Below are positions 37,977 through 47,027 of a DNA stretch of 64,000 nucleotides, in pieces. The notes beneath the pieces are model-generated. The model was not told the DNA's origin. It searched no databases and saw nothing but the letters and a program-made list of their open reading frames with translations. A program made the translations under genes and the position numbers. This DNA is from Maribacter aquivivus (GTDB lineage Bacteria; Bacteroidota; Bacteroidia; Flavobacteriales; Flavobacteriaceae): assembly GCF_900142175.1 (NCBI RefSeq), contig NZ_FQZX01000002.1, positions 973,317-1,037,316 of the forward strand. The letters run 5' to 3'. Each line of letters begins with the position of its first letter. Within the stretch, counting starts at the first letter, position 1.

Positions 37977-38375
37977 ATGAAGATTGGATCTACCAAGAAG
38001 AAGGTAATTGTAAGGGAATACGAATTAGAAACAGGAAAAATTCAAGTATATGATAACTACATGGTATCCATCTTTGATGAGGGCGCTACACTTACTCTAG
38101 AAAGAGCATATCAAATTATTGGCATATCTGAAATTCACTTTAGAGATAAAAACTTTGGTTTTATAAGTCTGCGCAAAAATTCATTTGCAATCGACCCTAC
38201 CATTTATAACTATCTAAAACAACTAGACAACCTTAAAGCTTTTGCTATTGTTTCTGTCAAAGAAATTGACATGCATAACTTTAAGATTGAGAAATTGTTT
38301 TACAAAAAACCAATGAAGTTTTTCATTGAATTTGATAATGCTTTAAAATGGGTGAAAAGAAGAGTTAACTCTTAA
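37977..38375 (+). CDS. Small conserved protein, STAS-like fold candidate
   Basis: The 132-residue protein has no signal peptide or membrane segment. Its pattern of alternating strands and helices (IQVYDNYMVSIFDEG, FAIVSVKEIDMHNFKIEKLFY, MKFFIEFDNALKWVKRRV) recalls the short STAS/SpoIIAA-like proteins common in flavobacteria. I do not recognise a function. It is convergent with the nnrD/E gene and shares a terminator hairpin with it. Confidence 0.72.
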   Translation: MKIGSTKKKVIVREYELETGKIQVYDNYMVSIFDEGATLTLERAYQIIGISEIHFRDKNFGFISLRKNSFAIDPTIYNYLKQLDNLKAFAIVSVKEIDMHNFKIEKLFYKKPMKFFIEFDNALKWVKRRVNS

Positions 38376-38376
38376 G

Positions 38377-38401
38377 AGAAAATCAACTTGGTTGATTTTC
38401 T
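38377..38401. terminator. Shared bidirectional terminator inside the nnr gene end
   Basis: The 11-bp stem AGAAAATCAAC/GTTGATTTTCT starts one base after the small gene's stop and overlaps the last codons of the converging nnr gene. T-runs occur in both directions. Confidence 0.75.
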
Positions 38402-39930
38402 TCTTCTACTACAGGTTGTTCTGGCATTTTAAATAAATCTAAATACGCACCAGCTAAATTATCTATAAGATGCGATGCTGTTAAAGATTGAAAACCTGTA
38501 GATTCTACCGCAATATCACCAGCTCTACCATGCAAGTAGACTCCAAATATTGCAGCATCTAAAGCAGGATAACCTTGAGCTCTTAAACCTGTTATTATAC
38601 CTGTTAAGACATCACCACTTCCTGCAGTAGCCATACCTGGGTTACCAGTTGTATTAACATAACCTTTTGCATTGTACACTATAACAGTGTGCGCACCTTT
38701 AATTACAACAATACATTTATACTTTTTCGAAAATTTCTTCACCTTAGCAAGTTTATCGAAATCGTCTTTCCATTTTCCTATTAATCGTTCCAGTTCTTTT
38801 GGATGCGGAGTCAAAATAGAATCTTCTGGCAATTCTTTCAATAAATCTTTATTCTTAGAAAGAATATTAAGTGCATCTGCATCAAGCACCAATGGCAGCT
38901 TATTACTTTTCAAAAAACCAGATAAAGCTTTAATTGTTGCCGCACTTGTTCCTACCCCAACACCTACTCCTATAACCGTTGGTTCTATATCAAACTTTAT
39001 ATTCGTTAGTTCATTTTCATTGGTATCGGTTAAAACCATAATTTCAGGTAATGAGGTCTGCAAAATATTATATCCTATTCTTGGAACATAAGACGTTACT
39101 AAACCGCTACCTGAATAAAGTGCAGCTTTAGACGATAGACACACAGAACCCATTTTACCATAACTACCACCAATTATTAATGAATGACCGTAAGTTCCTT
39201 TATGCCCATACTTCTCACGTGGCTTATACATTGTAAGAACTTCATTCTTTCCAATTAATTCATAATCGGTTTCTGTAACTCTTAAATATTCTGGATCAAG
39301 TCCGATATCTAACACTTCCCACTGTTCTATGTACTTTCCTGTTTCTGGCAAGAAAAATATCAGTTTCGGAGTTTGAAAACTCAATACAAAATTAGATTTT
39401 ATAATTGCATCAAAATCTTCCGGACCTTGATCGGTGAATAATCCCGAAGGAATATCAATTGAAAGAATAAATGCCTGAGAATTATTTAAATGTTGAATAA
39501 CCTTAATCACCCATGCATCTGGTGTTCTATTTAGTCCTATTCCGAAAATTCCATCTACAATAATATCCTCTCTACCAATTTCTGGCAGTTCATCATCAGA
39601 ATTCATGAAATGTGGCCAAACCTTACGATCTTTCAATCTATCTAAATTTATCAGAAAATCTTTTGAACGCTTCTCACTATAATTTATAACATACACTTCA
39701 ACATTATAACCATGATCCACTAGGTGTCTGGCAAGGGCTATACCATCTCCCCCGTTATTACCAATACCACAGAATAAATGAATTTTAACGGGAGCACCTT
39801 GCATACGCAAATGCATCCAATTAAAGAGCTGCAAGGCTGCGCGCTCCATTAATTCATTACTACCTATTTCCTCTTTTTTAATAGAAATCTGATCTGCCTT
39901 ATAAATCTGTTTTGCACTATATAATTTCAT
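38383..39930 (-). CDS. nnr: Bifunctional NAD(P)H-hydrate epimerase / dehydratase
   Basis: The 515-residue fusion repairs hydrated NAD(P)H. Residues about 1-215 are the epimerase (YjeF N-terminal) with GNNGGDGIALARHL as its binding loop. Residues about 235-500 are the ADP-dependent dehydratase (ribokinase-like) with GSYGKMGSVCLSSKAAL, LTPHPKELERL, KGAHTVI and the signature GNPGMATAGSGDVLTGII with the catalytic Asp. Length matches the fused family. Its start lies 268 bp from thrA, divergently, and its -7 box CAAATGTA (40000-40007) overlaps that of the thr leader promoter. Confidence 0.95.
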   Translation of the reverse strand: MKLYSAKQIYKADQISIKKEEIGSNELMERAALQLFNWMHLRMQGAPVKIHLFCGIGNNGGDGIALARHLVDHGYNVEVYVINYSEKRSKDFLINLDRLKDRKVWPHFMNSDDELPEIGREDIIVDGIFGIGLNRTPDAWVIKVIQHLNNSQAFILSIDIPSGLFTDQGPEDFDAIIKSNFVLSFQTPKLIFFLPETGKYIEQWEVLDIGLDPEYLRVTETDYELIGKNEVLTMYKPREKYGHKGTYGHSLIIGGSYGKMGSVCLSSKAALYSGSGLVTSYVPRIGYNILQTSLPEIMVLTDTNENELTNIKFDIEPTVIGVGVGVGTSAATIKALSGFLKSNKLPLVLDADALNILSKNKDLLKELPEDSILTPHPKELERLIGKWKDDFDKLAKVKKFSKKYKCIVVIKGAHTVIVYNAKGYVNTTGNPGMATAGSGDVLTGIITGLRAQGYPALDAAIFGVYLHGRAGDIAVESTGFQSLTASHLIDNLAGAYLDLFKMPEQPVVEEENQPS

Positions 39931-39985
39931 TCTTTATTTTTTTTACAGCTAAAAAGTAACGATTCCGTAAAAAATTGTGGAATCA

Positions 39986-40016
39986 TTTGATTAAGATACC
40001 AAATGTACTACATTTG
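39986..40016 (+). promoter_or_regulatory. Promoter of the thr leader and thrABC
   Basis: TTTG (39986-39989), 19 bp, and TACATTTG (40009-40016) form a consensus Bacteroidetes -33/-7 pair. Transcription should start near 40022, about 15 nt before the leader peptide ATG. The -7 box is half of the inverted repeat CAAATGT-act-ACATTTG (40000-40016), whose other half reads as a -7 box for the divergent nnr gene. Confidence 0.8.
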
Positions 40017-40036
40017 ATTTTCAACCATTAGTATTT

Positions 40037-40129
40037 ATGGACTGCTATAAAACAGACATAACATTCGATTTCACTTCAGCTACTATTACTTATGGTACAG
40101 CTACGGCATGTTTCACCCTTTGGGGTTAA
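40037..40129 (+). CDS. thrL: Threonine-rich leader peptide (thr attenuator candidate)
   Basis: This 30-codon frame starts at an ATG about 15 nt after the predicted transcription start and ends 69 bp before thrA. Eight of 30 residues are Thr (positions 6, 9, 13, 16, 18, 21, 23, 27) and two are Ile (8, 17), and the product of the operon is threonine. That fits ribosome-mediated attenuation, as at E. coli thrL. The transcript can form exclusive pairs: ACCC/GGGT around the leader stop, GGTAC (40094-40098) with GTACC (40145-40149), and TACGG (40102-40106) with CCGTA (40143-40147). A clear terminator with a T-run is missing, so the way it blocks thrA is open. Confidence 0.72.
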   Translation: MDCYKTDITFDFTSATITYGTATACFTLWG

Positions 40130-40198
40130 AAACTATATTTCTCCGTACCCGTGTTTAATTACACCATATCTTAAATTACAAAGTCAATATTTCATAAC

Positions 40199-42640
40199 AT
40201 GAAAGTTCTAAAATTCGGTGGCTCATCTGTAGCCAAACCTGAAAATATAATTAAAATCAAAAATATAATCTCCAAGTACAACGACCCTATCATTCTGGTT
40301 GTTTCAGCTTTAGGAGGTGTAACGGATCTATTATTAGAAGCTGGATCATTAGCTGCTACTCAAGATCAATCTTACAAAAAAATTCTTAGTACATTAGAAG
40401 AAAGACATCTTTCTACCATTAAAGAATTAATACCTGTAACAGCACAAAGCAAAGTACTCAGCAAAGTTAAGAGTGAGTTCAACGTATTGGAAACTCTTTT
40501 GGAAGGTGCTTTTTTTATCGGAGAAATTACTCCGAAATTATCTGACAAGATAGTTAGCTATGGCGAACTACTTTCTTCTTATATTATTAGCGAATACCTT
40601 ATTAGCGAAAAACTAGACGCTGAATTTAAAGATAGTAGAGAGCTTATAATTACGCATAAGCTGAATGGCAAGAATGTTGTCAATTTTGTAAAAACCAATG
40701 CTAACTGTGTAGATTTTTTTAAGACTTCAAATAAAAAGGTAACCGTATGCCCAGGGTTTATAGCTACCAGCGAAGAAGGTGTGTCTACCACTTTAGGAAG
40801 AGGTGGTTCTGATTACACTGCCGCAATTTATGCTGCTGCTATTGATGCAGATATTTTAGAAATCTGGACAGATGTTAGTGGTATGTATACCTCTAACCCA
40901 AAAATGGTAAAACAAGCGAAGGCTATTCCGCATATTTCGTATGAAGAAGCTATGGAGCTGTCTCATTTTGGAGCTAAAGTACTCTACCCACCTACTATAC
41001 AACCCGTATTATCTAAAGGTATATCAATTGTAATAAAGAACACTTTTTGTCCTGATGAAGCTGGTACTTTGATTACCAAATCTAAGAATGAAAAAGGAAA
41101 AACAGTTCGTGGCATAAGCCACATTGGCAATATTGCACTATTATCTTTAGAAGGACCTGGAATGGTAGGTATACCTGGTATCTCAAAACACTTTTTTGAA
41201 GTTCTCTCCCAGGCAGATATAAGTGTAGTATTAATTACCCAAGCATCCTCAGAGCATTCTATATGTGTAGGTATTTCTGCAGATGACGTAGAAAAAGCGG
41301 TTAGCATTGTTAATGAAGCTTTTGAATACGAAATTGAAAGAGGTCGCATTAAACAAGTAATACCTGAAAAAGATTTGGCTATTGTTGCCCTAGTTGGTGA
41401 TAATATGAAAAGTCATCAAGGATTGAGCGGTAAAATGTTTAGTACACTTGGGAAAAACAATGTCAATATTAGAGTAATTGCACAAGGTGCCTCTGAAAGA
41501 AATATTTCATGCATCATTGATGAAAAGGATGTGAAAAAAGCGCTAAATGCATTGCACGAAGAGTTTTTTGAAGAAAACATCAAGCAATTGAATCTATTTG
41601 TAATGGGTGTTGGTAATGTTGGCGCTAAATTTCTGGAGCAAATTAAAGAGCAACGTAAATTTTTGAAAGAGAATTTAAAGTTGAACATTCGTGTAATAGG
41701 AATGTCCAACTCTAGAACAATGCTTTTTGATGAAAAAGGGATAGACTTAAATGATTGGTCAGCAAAACTTGCGGCAGGTGAAAAAGCCGACAAGGTTAAA
41801 TTTTTAGAATTAGTAAATAGCCTAAACTATAGAAATAGCATCTTTGTTGATAACACAGCAAGTGAAGAGGTTTCTAAAACGTACAGCGAATATTTAGGTA
41901 ACAGTATTTCCGTTGTTACTTGTAATAAAATTGCTTGTTCTTCTGCCTTTGAAAACTATTCTCATTTAAAATCTTTAGCAAGAACATATAACGCTCCTTT
42001 CTTATTCGAAACTAACGTTGGCGCTGGGCTACCGATAATTGATACATTAAAACACCTTATTGCATCTGGAGATAAAATCTTGAAAATTCAGGCTGTTCTT
42101 TCAGGAAGCTTAAACTTTGTTTTCAATAATTTTAATGATAAAACCACCTTTCATGATGTGGTAAAACAAGCTCAGGAAGAGGGATATACAGAACCTGATC
42201 CAAAAATTGATTTAAGTGGTGTTGATGTAATGCGCAAAATATTAATCTTAGCTCGTGAGAGTGGAAATCAATTGGAAATAAGTGATATTACCAACAATCC
42301 ATTTTTGCCTGAAGAAAGTTTAAACACAGCTAACAATGATGAGTTCTTTACTTCATTAATACAACATGAAGCTCATTTTCAATCACTATTTACTAGTGCA
42401 AAAAATGCTGATAGCAAATTGAAATATGTTGCTCAGTTTGATAATGGCAAAGCAAGTGTAGGCTTACAAGAAATACCTAAAGGTCATGATTTTTATAATC
42501 TAGAAGGCAGTGATAACATTGTATTATTTTATACGGAGCGCTACCCTAACCAACCTATGATCATCAAAGGTGCAGGTGCAGGTGCTGCTGTAACAGCTTC
42601 TGGTATATTTGCAGATATTATACGAATTGGTAATTTCTAA
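40199..42640 (+). CDS. thrA: Bifunctional aspartokinase / homoserine dehydrogenase
   Basis: The 813-residue fusion catalyses the first and third steps from aspartate to threonine. The N-terminal kinase starts MKVLKFGGSSVAKPENI and has GRGGSDYTAA. ACT-type regulatory domains (about 315-460: GPGMVGIPGISKHFFEVLSQ and LVGDNMKSHQGLSGKMFSTL) suggest threonine feedback. The dehydrogenase (about 465-813) has GVGNVGAKFLEQI and the core ETNVGAGLPIIDTLKHL ... LSGSLNFVFN, with the catalytic Lys region further on. First structural gene of thrABC, behind the leader peptide. Confidence 0.97.
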   Translation: MKVLKFGGSSVAKPENIIKIKNIISKYNDPIILVVSALGGVTDLLLEAGSLAATQDQSYKKILSTLEERHLSTIKELIPVTAQSKVLSKVKSEFNVLETLLEGAFFIGEITPKLSDKIVSYGELLSSYIISEYLISEKLDAEFKDSRELIITHKLNGKNVVNFVKTNANCVDFFKTSNKKVTVCPGFIATSEEGVSTTLGRGGSDYTAAIYAAAIDADILEIWTDVSGMYTSNPKMVKQAKAIPHISYEEAMELSHFGAKVLYPPTIQPVLSKGISIVIKNTFCPDEAGTLITKSKNEKGKTVRGISHIGNIALLSLEGPGMVGIPGISKHFFEVLSQADISVVLITQASSEHSICVGISADDVEKAVSIVNEAFEYEIERGRIKQVIPEKDLAIVALVGDNMKSHQGLSGKMFSTLGKNNVNIRVIAQGASERNISCIIDEKDVKKALNALHEEFFEENIKQLNLFVMGVGNVGAKFLEQIKEQRKFLKENLKLNIRVIGMSNSRTMLFDEKGIDLNDWSAKLAAGEKADKVKFLELVNSLNYRNSIFVDNTASEEVSKTYSEYLGNSISVVTCNKIACSSAFENYSHLKSLARTYNAPFLFETNVGAGLPIIDTLKHLIASGDKILKIQAVLSGSLNFVFNNFNDKTTFHDVVKQAQEEGYTEPDPKIDLSGVDVMRKILILARESGNQLEISDITNNPFLPEESLNTANNDEFFTSLIQHEAHFQSLFTSAKNADSKLKYVAQFDNGKASVGLQEIPKGHDFYNLEGSDNIVLFYTERYPNQPMIIKGAGAGAAVTASGIFADIIRIGNF

Positions 42641-42663
42641 ATTTCATAAAAGGAGTATTAATT

Positions 42664-43590
42664 ATGAACCAAAACGAAATTAAAGTCTTTTGCCCTGCTA
42701 CTGTTGCTAACGTTTCATGCGGATTTGATGTTCTAGGCGTTGCCCTAGACTCGGTCGGTGATGAAATGATAGTGAGAAAAGTGCCTCAAAAAGGTATTAG
42801 AATCACCAAACTAACAGGACAAGACTTACCAAAGGAAACTCTGAACAATGTTGCTGGCGTGGCTGGTAATGCCTTTTTATTGGCATCTGATTACGATGGC
42901 GGATTTGAAATTGAAATCAATAAAAAAATAAAACCTGGTAGTGGTATTGGTAGTAGCGCTGCAAGTTCTGCAGGTGCTGTTTGGGCAATGAACCATTTAT
43001 TGGGCAACCCGTTCAGTAAAACCGAATTAGTAAAATTTGCCATGGAAGGCGAGCGTTTAGCAAGTGATGTTGCCCATGCGGACAATGTAGCCCCTGCCCT
43101 ATTTGGTGGGTTTACGTTGGTGCGTAGCTACAGCCCGTTAGATGTAATTACCATCCCTGCTCCTTCAGAATTATATGTTACTATAATACATCCGCAGATA
43201 GAAATAAAAACATCAGATTCTAGAAAGATTTTGAAAACTACTATTTCTATGGAAACCGGAATTAAACAATGGGGAAACGTAGGTGGCCTAGTTGCCGGCT
43301 TATTCAAAGAGGACTATGATTTGATTGGTAGATCTCTTGAAGATCATATAGTAGAACCAATACGTTCTATCTTGATTCCTGGTTTTGATGAAGTCAAAAA
43401 AAAATCTCTTGAAGCTGGTGCTTTAGGCTCTGGTATTTCTGGATCCGGACCTTCAATTTTTGCATTTAGTAAAGGAAACGAAACTGCATTAAAAGTAGGC
43501 GAAGCAATGAAAACAGTTTACGATAAAATCGGTATTGATTACGAAATACATGTTTCAAAAATTAATATGGAAGGCGTTAAACTTTTATAA
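42664..43590 (+). CDS. thrB: Homoserine kinase
   Basis: The 308-residue GHMP kinase phosphorylates homoserine. The start FCPATVANVSCGFDVLGVALD and the ATP loop PGSGIGSSAASSAGAVWAMN are typical, and the C-terminal GSGISGSGPSIFAF is the third GHMP motif. It starts 23 bp after thrA and is followed 41 bp later by thrC. A run of nine A lies at 43396-43404 within Lys codons; no function is assigned to it. Confidence 0.97.
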   Translation: MNQNEIKVFCPATVANVSCGFDVLGVALDSVGDEMIVRKVPQKGIRITKLTGQDLPKETLNNVAGVAGNAFLLASDYDGGFEIEINKKIKPGSGIGSSAASSAGAVWAMNHLLGNPFSKTELVKFAMEGERLASDVAHADNVAPALFGGFTLVRSYSPLDVITIPAPSELYVTIIHPQIEIKTSDSRKILKTTISMETGIKQWGNVGGLVAGLFKEDYDLIGRSLEDHIVEPIRSILIPGFDEVKKKSLEAGALGSGISGSGPSIFAFSKGNETALKVGEAMKTVYDKIGIDYEIHVSKINMEGVKLL

Positions 43591-43631
43591 GTTCAACAAC
43601 AATACATTCATAACAATTAAAAATATTTAGC

Positions 43632-44927
43632 TTGAAATTCTATAGTTTAAACAATATAGCACCCGAAGTTTCTTTTGATACTGCCGTAATCAATGGTATT
43701 GCACCTGATAAAGGTTTGTATTTTCCAGAGGAAATTAGTCCCCTACCTACTTCTTTCTTTGAGAATATTGAAACTTTTTCTAACGAAGAAATTGCTTTTA
43801 AAGCAATACAACAATTTGTATCGGGTATTGTTCCAGACGATGTATTAAAGGATATTTTAAAAGAAGTTTTGGACTTTGATTTTCCTGTAGTTGAAATTAC
43901 ACCTAACATTGGCACTTTAGAGCTTTTCCATGGTCCTACCATGGCATTTAAAGATGTTGGTGCTCGTTTTATGGCACAATGTTTAGGTTATTTTTCAAGG
44001 TCTACAAAAAATGAAGTCACCGTACTTGTAGCTACGTCTGGTGATACTGGTGGCGCCGTTGCTAATGGATTTCTAGGTGTTGCAGGTGTAAATGTAGTTA
44101 TACTCTACCCTAGCGGAAAAGTGAGCGATATTCAAGAAAGACAGTTAACCACTCTAGGTAAAAATATTACCGCTTTAGAAGTTGATGGTACTTTTGATGA
44201 TTGCCAGGCTATGGTAAAGAATGCCTTTTTAGATAAAGAGCTTCTTGACCATATGAAACTGACTTCAGCAAATTCTATTAATGTTGCTCGTTGGCTACCA
44301 CAGTTATTTTATTTCTTATTTGCTTACAAACAAGCAAAATCTAAAGGTAAAGAGATCGTATTCTCTGTTCCTTCAGGTAATTTCGGTAATATATGTGCTG
44401 GCTTAGTTGCTCAGCGTTTAGGCATGCCTGTAAAACACTTTATAGCTTCTACTAATGTAAACGATACTGTACCGCAGTTTATGCTTACAAAAGAGTACAA
44501 TCCTAAACCATCTACAGCAACTATTTCTAATGCGATGGATGTTGGCGATCCTAGTAATTTTATTAGAATAAGACATTTGTTTAAAGACGATTTTGAAGCG
44601 CTAAAAGAGAATCTTTCTTCTTATCCTTTTGATGATAATCAAACAAAAAATGCCTTAAAAGAAATCTACAATATCAACGGATATATTGCTGATCCTCATG
44701 GTGCTGTCGGATATTTGGGCTTGAAAAAATATCAAGAACAAAACCCTGATACTTATGGTATTTTCTTAGAAACTGCACACCCAGTAAAATTTTTGGACAT
44801 TGTTGAAGAAACACTTAATGTTAAATTAGAAATCCCAGCACAGATTCAAAAAGTAATGGGAAAAACCAAAAAATCCATTAAGATTTCAACCTATGACGGA
44901 CTCAAAGGTTTTCTATTGAAATCTTAG
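43632..44927 (+). CDS. thrC: Threonine synthase (TTG start)
   Basis: The 431-residue PLP enzyme converts phosphohomoserine to threonine. The start is the TTG at 43632: the following residues KFYSLNNIAPEVSFDTAV match the family start, and no ATG is nearby. The PLP-binding Lys is in PTMAFKDVGARFM, with ATSGDTGGAVANGFLG as the phosphate-binding and Gly-rich loop. The length fits the class with this short form. It is the last gene of thrABC. Confidence 0.96.
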   Translation: MKFYSLNNIAPEVSFDTAVINGIAPDKGLYFPEEISPLPTSFFENIETFSNEEIAFKAIQQFVSGIVPDDVLKDILKEVLDFDFPVVEITPNIGTLELFHGPTMAFKDVGARFMAQCLGYFSRSTKNEVTVLVATSGDTGGAVANGFLGVAGVNVVILYPSGKVSDIQERQLTTLGKNITALEVDGTFDDCQAMVKNAFLDKELLDHMKLTSANSINVARWLPQLFYFLFAYKQAKSKGKEIVFSVPSGNFGNICAGLVAQRLGMPVKHFIASTNVNDTVPQFMLTKEYNPKPSTATISNAMDVGDPSNFIRIRHLFKDDFEALKENLSSYPFDDNQTKNALKEIYNINGYIADPHGAVGYLGLKKYQEQNPDTYGIFLETAHPVKFLDIVEETLNVKLEIPAQIQKVMGKTKKSIKISTYDGLKGFLLKS

Positions 44928-44975
44928 TCTTCTATTAAAGGTTACAATATTTTCCTAATTCGAGGTTTAGCCACA

Positions 44976-45004
44976 TTTGCTTCTATTTATTTTCGATAAA
45001 TTTG
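44976..45004 (+). promoter_or_regulatory. Promoter of the gcvT unit
   Basis: TTTG (44976-44979), 17 bp, and TAAATTTG (44997-45004) match the Bacteroidetes consensus; transcription would start about 15 nt before the gcvT ATG at 45027. Confidence 0.72.
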
Positions 45005-45026
45005 TATCGCCAATAAATAGAAAAAG

Positions 45027-46112
45027 ATGAAAAATACTGCGCTTACCACAACTCACGAATCTCTTGGTGCCAAAATGGTTCCATTTGCTGGTTATAATAT
45101 GCCCGTTTCATACAAAGGTGTTAATGCCGAACATGAAACTGTACGTAAAAGTGTGGGCGTTTTTGATGTATCGCATATGGGCGAATTTTTAATCTCTGGG
45201 CCTACTGCCTTAGATTTGATTCAAAAAGTATCATCTAACGATGCCACAAAATTGACTATTGGTAGAGCACAATACAGTTGTCTACCAAATGAAACCGGTG
45301 GTATTGTTGACGACCTTATCATTTATAAAATTAAAGAAGAACAATATTTACTAGTGGTCAACGCTTCAAATATTGAGAAAGACTGGAATCATATTTCATC
45401 TTATAACGATGAATTTAAAGCAGATATGAAAAACATATCTGAAGGGTATTCGCTTTTAGCTATTCAAGGCCCCAAGGCTGTTGAAGCTATGCAATCTTTA
45501 ACTTCTGTTAATTTAGCTGATATAAAATTTTATCATTTTGAAGTAGCCGATTTTGCAGGTATAGATAATGTAATTATTTCTGCAACAGGATATACTGGTT
45601 CTGGCGGATTTGAAATTTACTGTAAGAATGACGAGGTAAAACAAATATGGGACAAGGTTTTTGAAGCCGGAGCAGATTTCGGAATTAAACCAATCGGATT
45701 GGCAGCTAGAGATACCCTTCGTTTAGAAATGGGATACTGCCTTTACGGTAATGATATTGATGATAACACCTCTCCGCTTGAAGCTGGTTTAGGATGGGTT
45801 ACAAAATTCAATAAAGATTTTGTAAACTCTGTAGCTTTAGAAAAAGAAAAACAACACGGACCAAAGCGTAAATTAGTTGCATTTGAACTTGATGAACGTG
45901 GTATACCTAGACATGGTTATGATATTGTAGATGGTAATGGTAAAACAATAGGTGTGGTAACTTCAGGTACAATGTCACCTTCTATGGGAACTGGTATTGG
46001 CTTAGGTTATGTTCCACCAATATTTTCAGATTTAGGAAGCAAAATCAATATTCAAATTCGAAAAAATGCTGTACCTGCTACTATAGTTAAATTACCATTT
46101 TACAAAAAGTAA
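45027..46112 (+). CDS. gcvT: Glycine cleavage system T protein (aminomethyltransferase)
   Basis: The 361-residue T protein takes the aminomethyl group from the H protein and passes methylene to tetrahydrofolate, releasing ammonia. Family features: [16 protein letters not shown] near the N-terminus, [15 protein letters not shown], the folate-contact Asp in [16 protein letters not shown], and the C-terminal [11 protein letters not shown] ... [21 protein letters not shown]. First gene of a plus-strand series; glsA starts at the base after the gcvT stop. Confidence 0.96.
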   Translation: MKNTALTTTHESLGAKMVPFAGYNMPVSYKGVNAEHETVRKSVGVFDVSHMGEFLISGPTALDLIQKVSSNDATKLTIGRAQYSCLPNETGGIVDDLIIYKIKEEQYLLVVNASNIEKDWNHISSYNDEFKADMKNISEGYSLLAIQGPKAVEAMQSLTSVNLADIKFYHFEVADFAGIDNVIISATGYTGSGGFEIYCKNDEVKQIWDKVFEAGADFGIKPIGLAARDTLRLEMGYCLYGNDIDDNTSPLEAGLGWVTKFNKDFVNSVALEKEKQHGPKRKLVAFELDERGIPRHGYDIVDGNGKTIGVVTSGTMSPSMGTGIGLGYVPPIFSDLGSKINIQIRKNAVPATIVKLPFYKK

Positions 46113-47027
46113 ATGATAGACTTTCAAGGTGTTCTTACCTCAATAAATGAAACTGCATCTAATGAAAAGGATAAAGGTAAGATTGCAGATTATATTCCAG
46201 AATTAGCAAAGGTTGATGTTGACAATTTTGGAATACATCTTATAGATATTCAGCAGAATATTTTTTCAGCGGGAAAATCTGACGAAAAATTTTCAATTCA
46301 AAGTATCTCGAAGGTTTTAAGCCTTTCTATGGCTTTAGGACTCATTGGAGAAAAAGTTTGGAAACGTGTAGATGTTGAACCTTCTGGAGATCCGTTCAAT
46401 CATTTATCGCTTTTAGAATTAGAAAACGGAATTCCTAGAAATCCGTTGATAAATCCTGGTGCAATTGTCATAGCCGATATTCTGGTTTCTCGATTAGAAA
46501 ATCCGAAAGAAGAATTTTTAGCATTTGTAAGAAATATTGCGAATGACGATACTATAGATTACGACGTAGATGTTGCAAAGTCTGAAAAACGAACAGGATT
46601 CCGAAATTTTGCAGCTGCTAACCTTTTAAAATCATATGGTAATCTGAATAATGATGTAGACGTCGTTCTAGATTTTTATTTTCATCAATGTTCGCTTAGT
46701 ATGAGTTGTGCGCAATTAACAAACACGTTCTACATGTTTATGAATCATGGTAAATGTAGAAGAAATAACACGTTCTTAACTGTAACTCAGGTAAAACGTA
46801 TTAACGCAATAATGTTGACTTGCGGGTTTTATGACGAAGCCGGCGAATTTGCTTTTGAAGTTGGGCTACCTGGCAAAAGTGGTGTTGGCGGTGGTATTGT
46901 TGCTTTCTTACCAAATAAATTCTGTGTAGCAACATGGTCTCCGGGACTAAACCCTAAAGGAAATTCTAAATTAGGAATGCTTGCACTAGAAAAATTAACG
47001 ACAGAAACTGAACTTTCTATTTTTTGA
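46113..47027 (+). CDS. glsA: Glutaminase
   Basis: The 304-residue serine-dependent glutaminase (beta-lactamase-like fold) converts glutamine to glutamate and ammonia. The Ser-x-x-Lys active site is in SIQSISKVLSLSMAL, with NPGAIVIAD, NAAANLLKSYGN-like NFAAANLLKSYG, and the C-terminal GLPGKSGVGGGIVAFLP. It follows gcvT without any gap, and its TGA overlaps the TTG start of the next gene in TTGA. Both gcvT and glsA release ammonia. Confidence 0.95.
   Translation: MIDFQGVLTSINETASNEKDKGKIADYIPELAKVDVDNFGIHLIDIQQNIFSAGKSDEKFSIQSISKVLSLSMALGLIGEKVWKRVDVEPSGDPFNHLSLLELENGIPRNPLINPGAIVIADILVSRLENPKEEFLAFVRNIANDDTIDYDVDVAKSEKRTGFRNFAAANLLKSYGNLNNDVDVVLDFYFHQCSLSMSCAQLTNTFYMFMNHGKCRRNNTFLTVTQVKRINAIMLTCGFYDEAGEFAFEVGLPGKSGVGGGIVAFLPNKFCVATWSPGLNPKGNSKLGMLALEKLTTETELSIF

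Noticed and set aside
38672..39091. A 139-codon plus-strand frame
   Set aside because: It is antisense to the dehydratase domain of the nnr gene, which is intact and highly conserved.
43396..43404. A9 run in thrB, followed by a stop in the -1 frame
   Set aside because: It lies within a conserved part of the kinase with no domain boundary or known short form, so slippage there would only waste product. Kept as a control for the dnaX claim.
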